A stretch of 64,000 nucleotides of DNA from Epiperipatus broadwayi (taxonomy: Eukaryota > Onychophora > Udeonychophora > Euonychophora > Peripatidae). This document shows, one piece after another, positions 61,884 through 64,000 of the stretch. The DNA lies in the NCBI GenBank assembly GCA_028023455.1, contig JAQFVV010013312.1, positions 96,753 to 160,752 on the forward strand, written 5' to 3'. Within the stretch, counting starts at the first letter, position 1, and each line of letters starts with the position of its first letter. A program made the position numbers and the translations under genes. The notes under the pieces are model-generated. The model searched no databases, had not been told where the DNA came from, and saw only the letters and a list, made by a program, of their open reading frames with translations.

Positions 61884-63306
61884 TTGCTATTTATTACACA
61901 GATTATTTTGCAAATTTATATCTTGCACTATAGTGCTAATTTCATCAACATTATCAGTCAATATAATATCTTCTGTCTTTTCTTCAATAATCTTATTAAT
62001 ATTTAATATAGCATTATCCTGTGTACTATCAACATTAAAATTTCTTAAATATTTTAAATCTCCATAGAAGGGCAATATGACTGCTGACAAAGGCCAAACG
62101 TTACCAACCAAAACTTTATCAGATTCAGATTCCTCTATAGATAAATAAAATGAAGAATATTTTTTAGATTTTGTATTCAGTTTATAACACACACTATTTA
62201 TATCTAAAACATTTTTCAAATGAGCAGTCACATCTTCAACAGAGGTGTCATTATCCATTCTAGTTAGAAAAATTTTTTAAATTTCTTTCTTGTCTTAATA
62301 GCTTTTAAAACATGATTAACCTGATTTCCTATAATAGGTGAAGAACTTGAATTTTTAATATTTTTATTCTTATTTTTACGATAAAATACAGTTTTAAAAC
62401 CATCATTTTCTTTATCTGCACAATCTTTCAAATAAAAGGCATATGAGTTTTTAGAGGTGCTATCTTGATTAGAAATCCCAGACGATTCATCTGACGTTAC
62501 ATTTGTTTTCATATCTGACTGACCAACCTTCACTTTAATTGCTTTATTCTGCTGTTCATTAAATTTAGAACTTGATCTATCAGTGACACTAAAAACTGCC
62601 TCCTTTTTTAATTGATCAACTCCTTCACTTCTATTTATAGTAGAAAGTGGAGGGAAATTTAAATCAGAAACAATAAGTTCAGGCGTTTGCTTTTCTTTAT
62701 GCTTTAAAATAAGTTGACTTTCTTTTTTATTAAAAACAACAGAATTTCTGTCTATGCTTCTATAATCATTATTTTTATTTATATCCAAATTATTAACAGA
62801 TGCATTTAATAACATATTTTTTATCGTAATATTTTCTTCTTTCAATAATTTAATTTCACTTGATAAATCTGTAACAATATTTAAAATTCTATTCAATAAA
62901 AACGTAGATTTTTCACAAGATAAACAATTATTATCCATTTTAGATAAATTTTTTCTCCTTTATCAAAATCACGATTAGATATAGCATTAATTTCTATTAA
63001 TTTAGAAATGTCATTACCTTCATTTCCTAATAAATTTTGACCAAAAATATCCAAGTCTTGCGAATCATTTATATCTGATACAATAATCTCCATTTTGTTT
63101 TCATTGACTTCCATTACGTTATTACTATTTGAATGATTACATTTATCACAAATATAGGACTCCATTTCTATTTCATTTTTATGCAATATTATTCCATTAG
63201 ATTTCAAACATGTTTTATGAAACTTATTATTGCATTTAATACATTTAATTCTTGGCTGTTTTCCAAATATAAGATCACTGCAAAGAGCACATGGTGTACC
63301 TCCCAT
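61884..63306 (-). pseudogene. LINE ORF1: PHD finger and gag-like C-terminal domain, two frameshifts
   Basis: Read in three pieces: 63306-62893, 62938-62264 and 62258-61887. The N-terminus has CALC, CIKCNNKFHKTC and YICDKC, a complete C4HC3 PHD finger (residues 6-55). The middle is Lys/Ser/Asn-rich with coiled-coil potential (FLLNRILNIVTDLSSEIKLL). The C-terminal piece, SVEDVTAHLKNVLDINSV, then YSSFYLSIEESESDKVL and WPLSAVILPFYGD, matches the gag-like end of ORF1 proteins that finish with a W-P-x-x-x-x-x-x-x-F motif. Both shifts are in A/T homopolymer runs (near 62948 and 62270), so sequencing error is a real alternative to true mutation. The stop TAG lies six bases upstream of the ORF2 ATG. 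Confidence 0.8.
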
Positions 63307-63315
63307 AGCATAGCA

Positions 63316-63453
<138 letters not shown>

Positions 63454-63867
63454 TAATTATAACAACAATAAACGTCATAAACATCTTTTATAACGAATTG
63501 ATGTTTTTCTATTTTACCAAAAAAATGGATACCAATTATAGATTTTATAGTTTTTTATTTGTGACCAAAAATGGCTTAATGACACAACGACAAACTAAAC
63601 ACCTGATCTGACAAGAGTATTACTGAAACATTAATTATTTGTTCTCTTTTTCATTTTCAAAAACTCTTTCATTAAATTGAAAAAAATATTTTATCATACA
63701 AAACAAGAAATTAATAAATAAATGCAAAACTTTAACACAAAATATTAGTTAACCCTCTCTTTTATTCTCTCTCAATTTTTAGATATAATAATCAGCACGT
63801 TGCCTTGCTAAAAAAATAATATTAAATTTTGACTATTAAAATTCAAAAGGATGAATTGAATATTAAA
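63454..63867. other. No recognisable gene
   Basis: AT-rich sequence without coding signal. Confidence 0.5.
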
Positions 63868-63993
<126 letters not shown>

Positions 63994-64000
63994 TATAATG

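Overview
The window is strongly AT-rich eukaryotic DNA from an invertebrate animal. It contains four short spliced exons of a collagen-type prolyl 4-hydroxylase alpha subunit on the minus strand, with canonical GT-AG borders. They are separated by long introns packed with retroelements: Penelope-like elements with GIY-YIG endonucleases, APE-type LINEs with PHD-finger ORF1s, an LTR-type element and a tRNA-derived SINE. Very long microsatellites are also present. A lophotrochozoan such as a mollusc would fit, but the sequence alone does not fix the species. Nothing bacterial was seen: no operons, ribosome binding sites or CRISPR arrays.

Layout. 1-3489 and about 30725-34208 are two copies of a direct repeat of about 3.5 kb without convincing genes. 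3900-4805 holds two decayed primer-binding-site-like motifs and a small coiled-coil, gag-like ORF. 5890-10640 is a nest of Penelope-like elements: one old family (A), and a younger family (D) with an inverted partial copy and a nearly open RT gene that has lost its GIY-YIG core. 13005-13234 is a foldback. 13331-13427, 21340-21408, 22966-23031 and 37873-37923 are the host exons; transcription runs from high to low coordinates. 13550-14215, 35282-35985 and 47600-47935 carry a repeat family (C) in which an unrecognised protein C-terminus (two copies) is followed by a hammerhead-like 3' region. 18600-20420 and 27330-29900 are decayed LINEs. 23587-27103 is an LTR-type element with LTRs of about 1.4 kb and a short non-coding interior. 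34211-34806 holds tRNA-derived SINEs. 38680-39185 and 46418-48365 are the two halves of one type of Penelope-like element (B), separated by 7.2 kb with (TA)n at both breaks. 39600-40945 is a 320-bp satellite that reverses orientation midway. 44670-44935 is a poly-G/polypurine block.

49.7-64 kb is the most ordered part. Three LINEs lie head to tail on the minus strand, and each is bounded on both sides by trinucleotide arrays dominated by TAA. Their 3' ends run as TTGAATTATTATT straight into these arrays. The last LINE (58957-63317) has an uninterrupted 912-codon ORF2 with all endonuclease and RT motifs, so it is the best candidate for a recently active element. The host exons belong to one catalytic domain; everything else appears to be mobile or repetitive DNA that has enlarged its introns and flanks.
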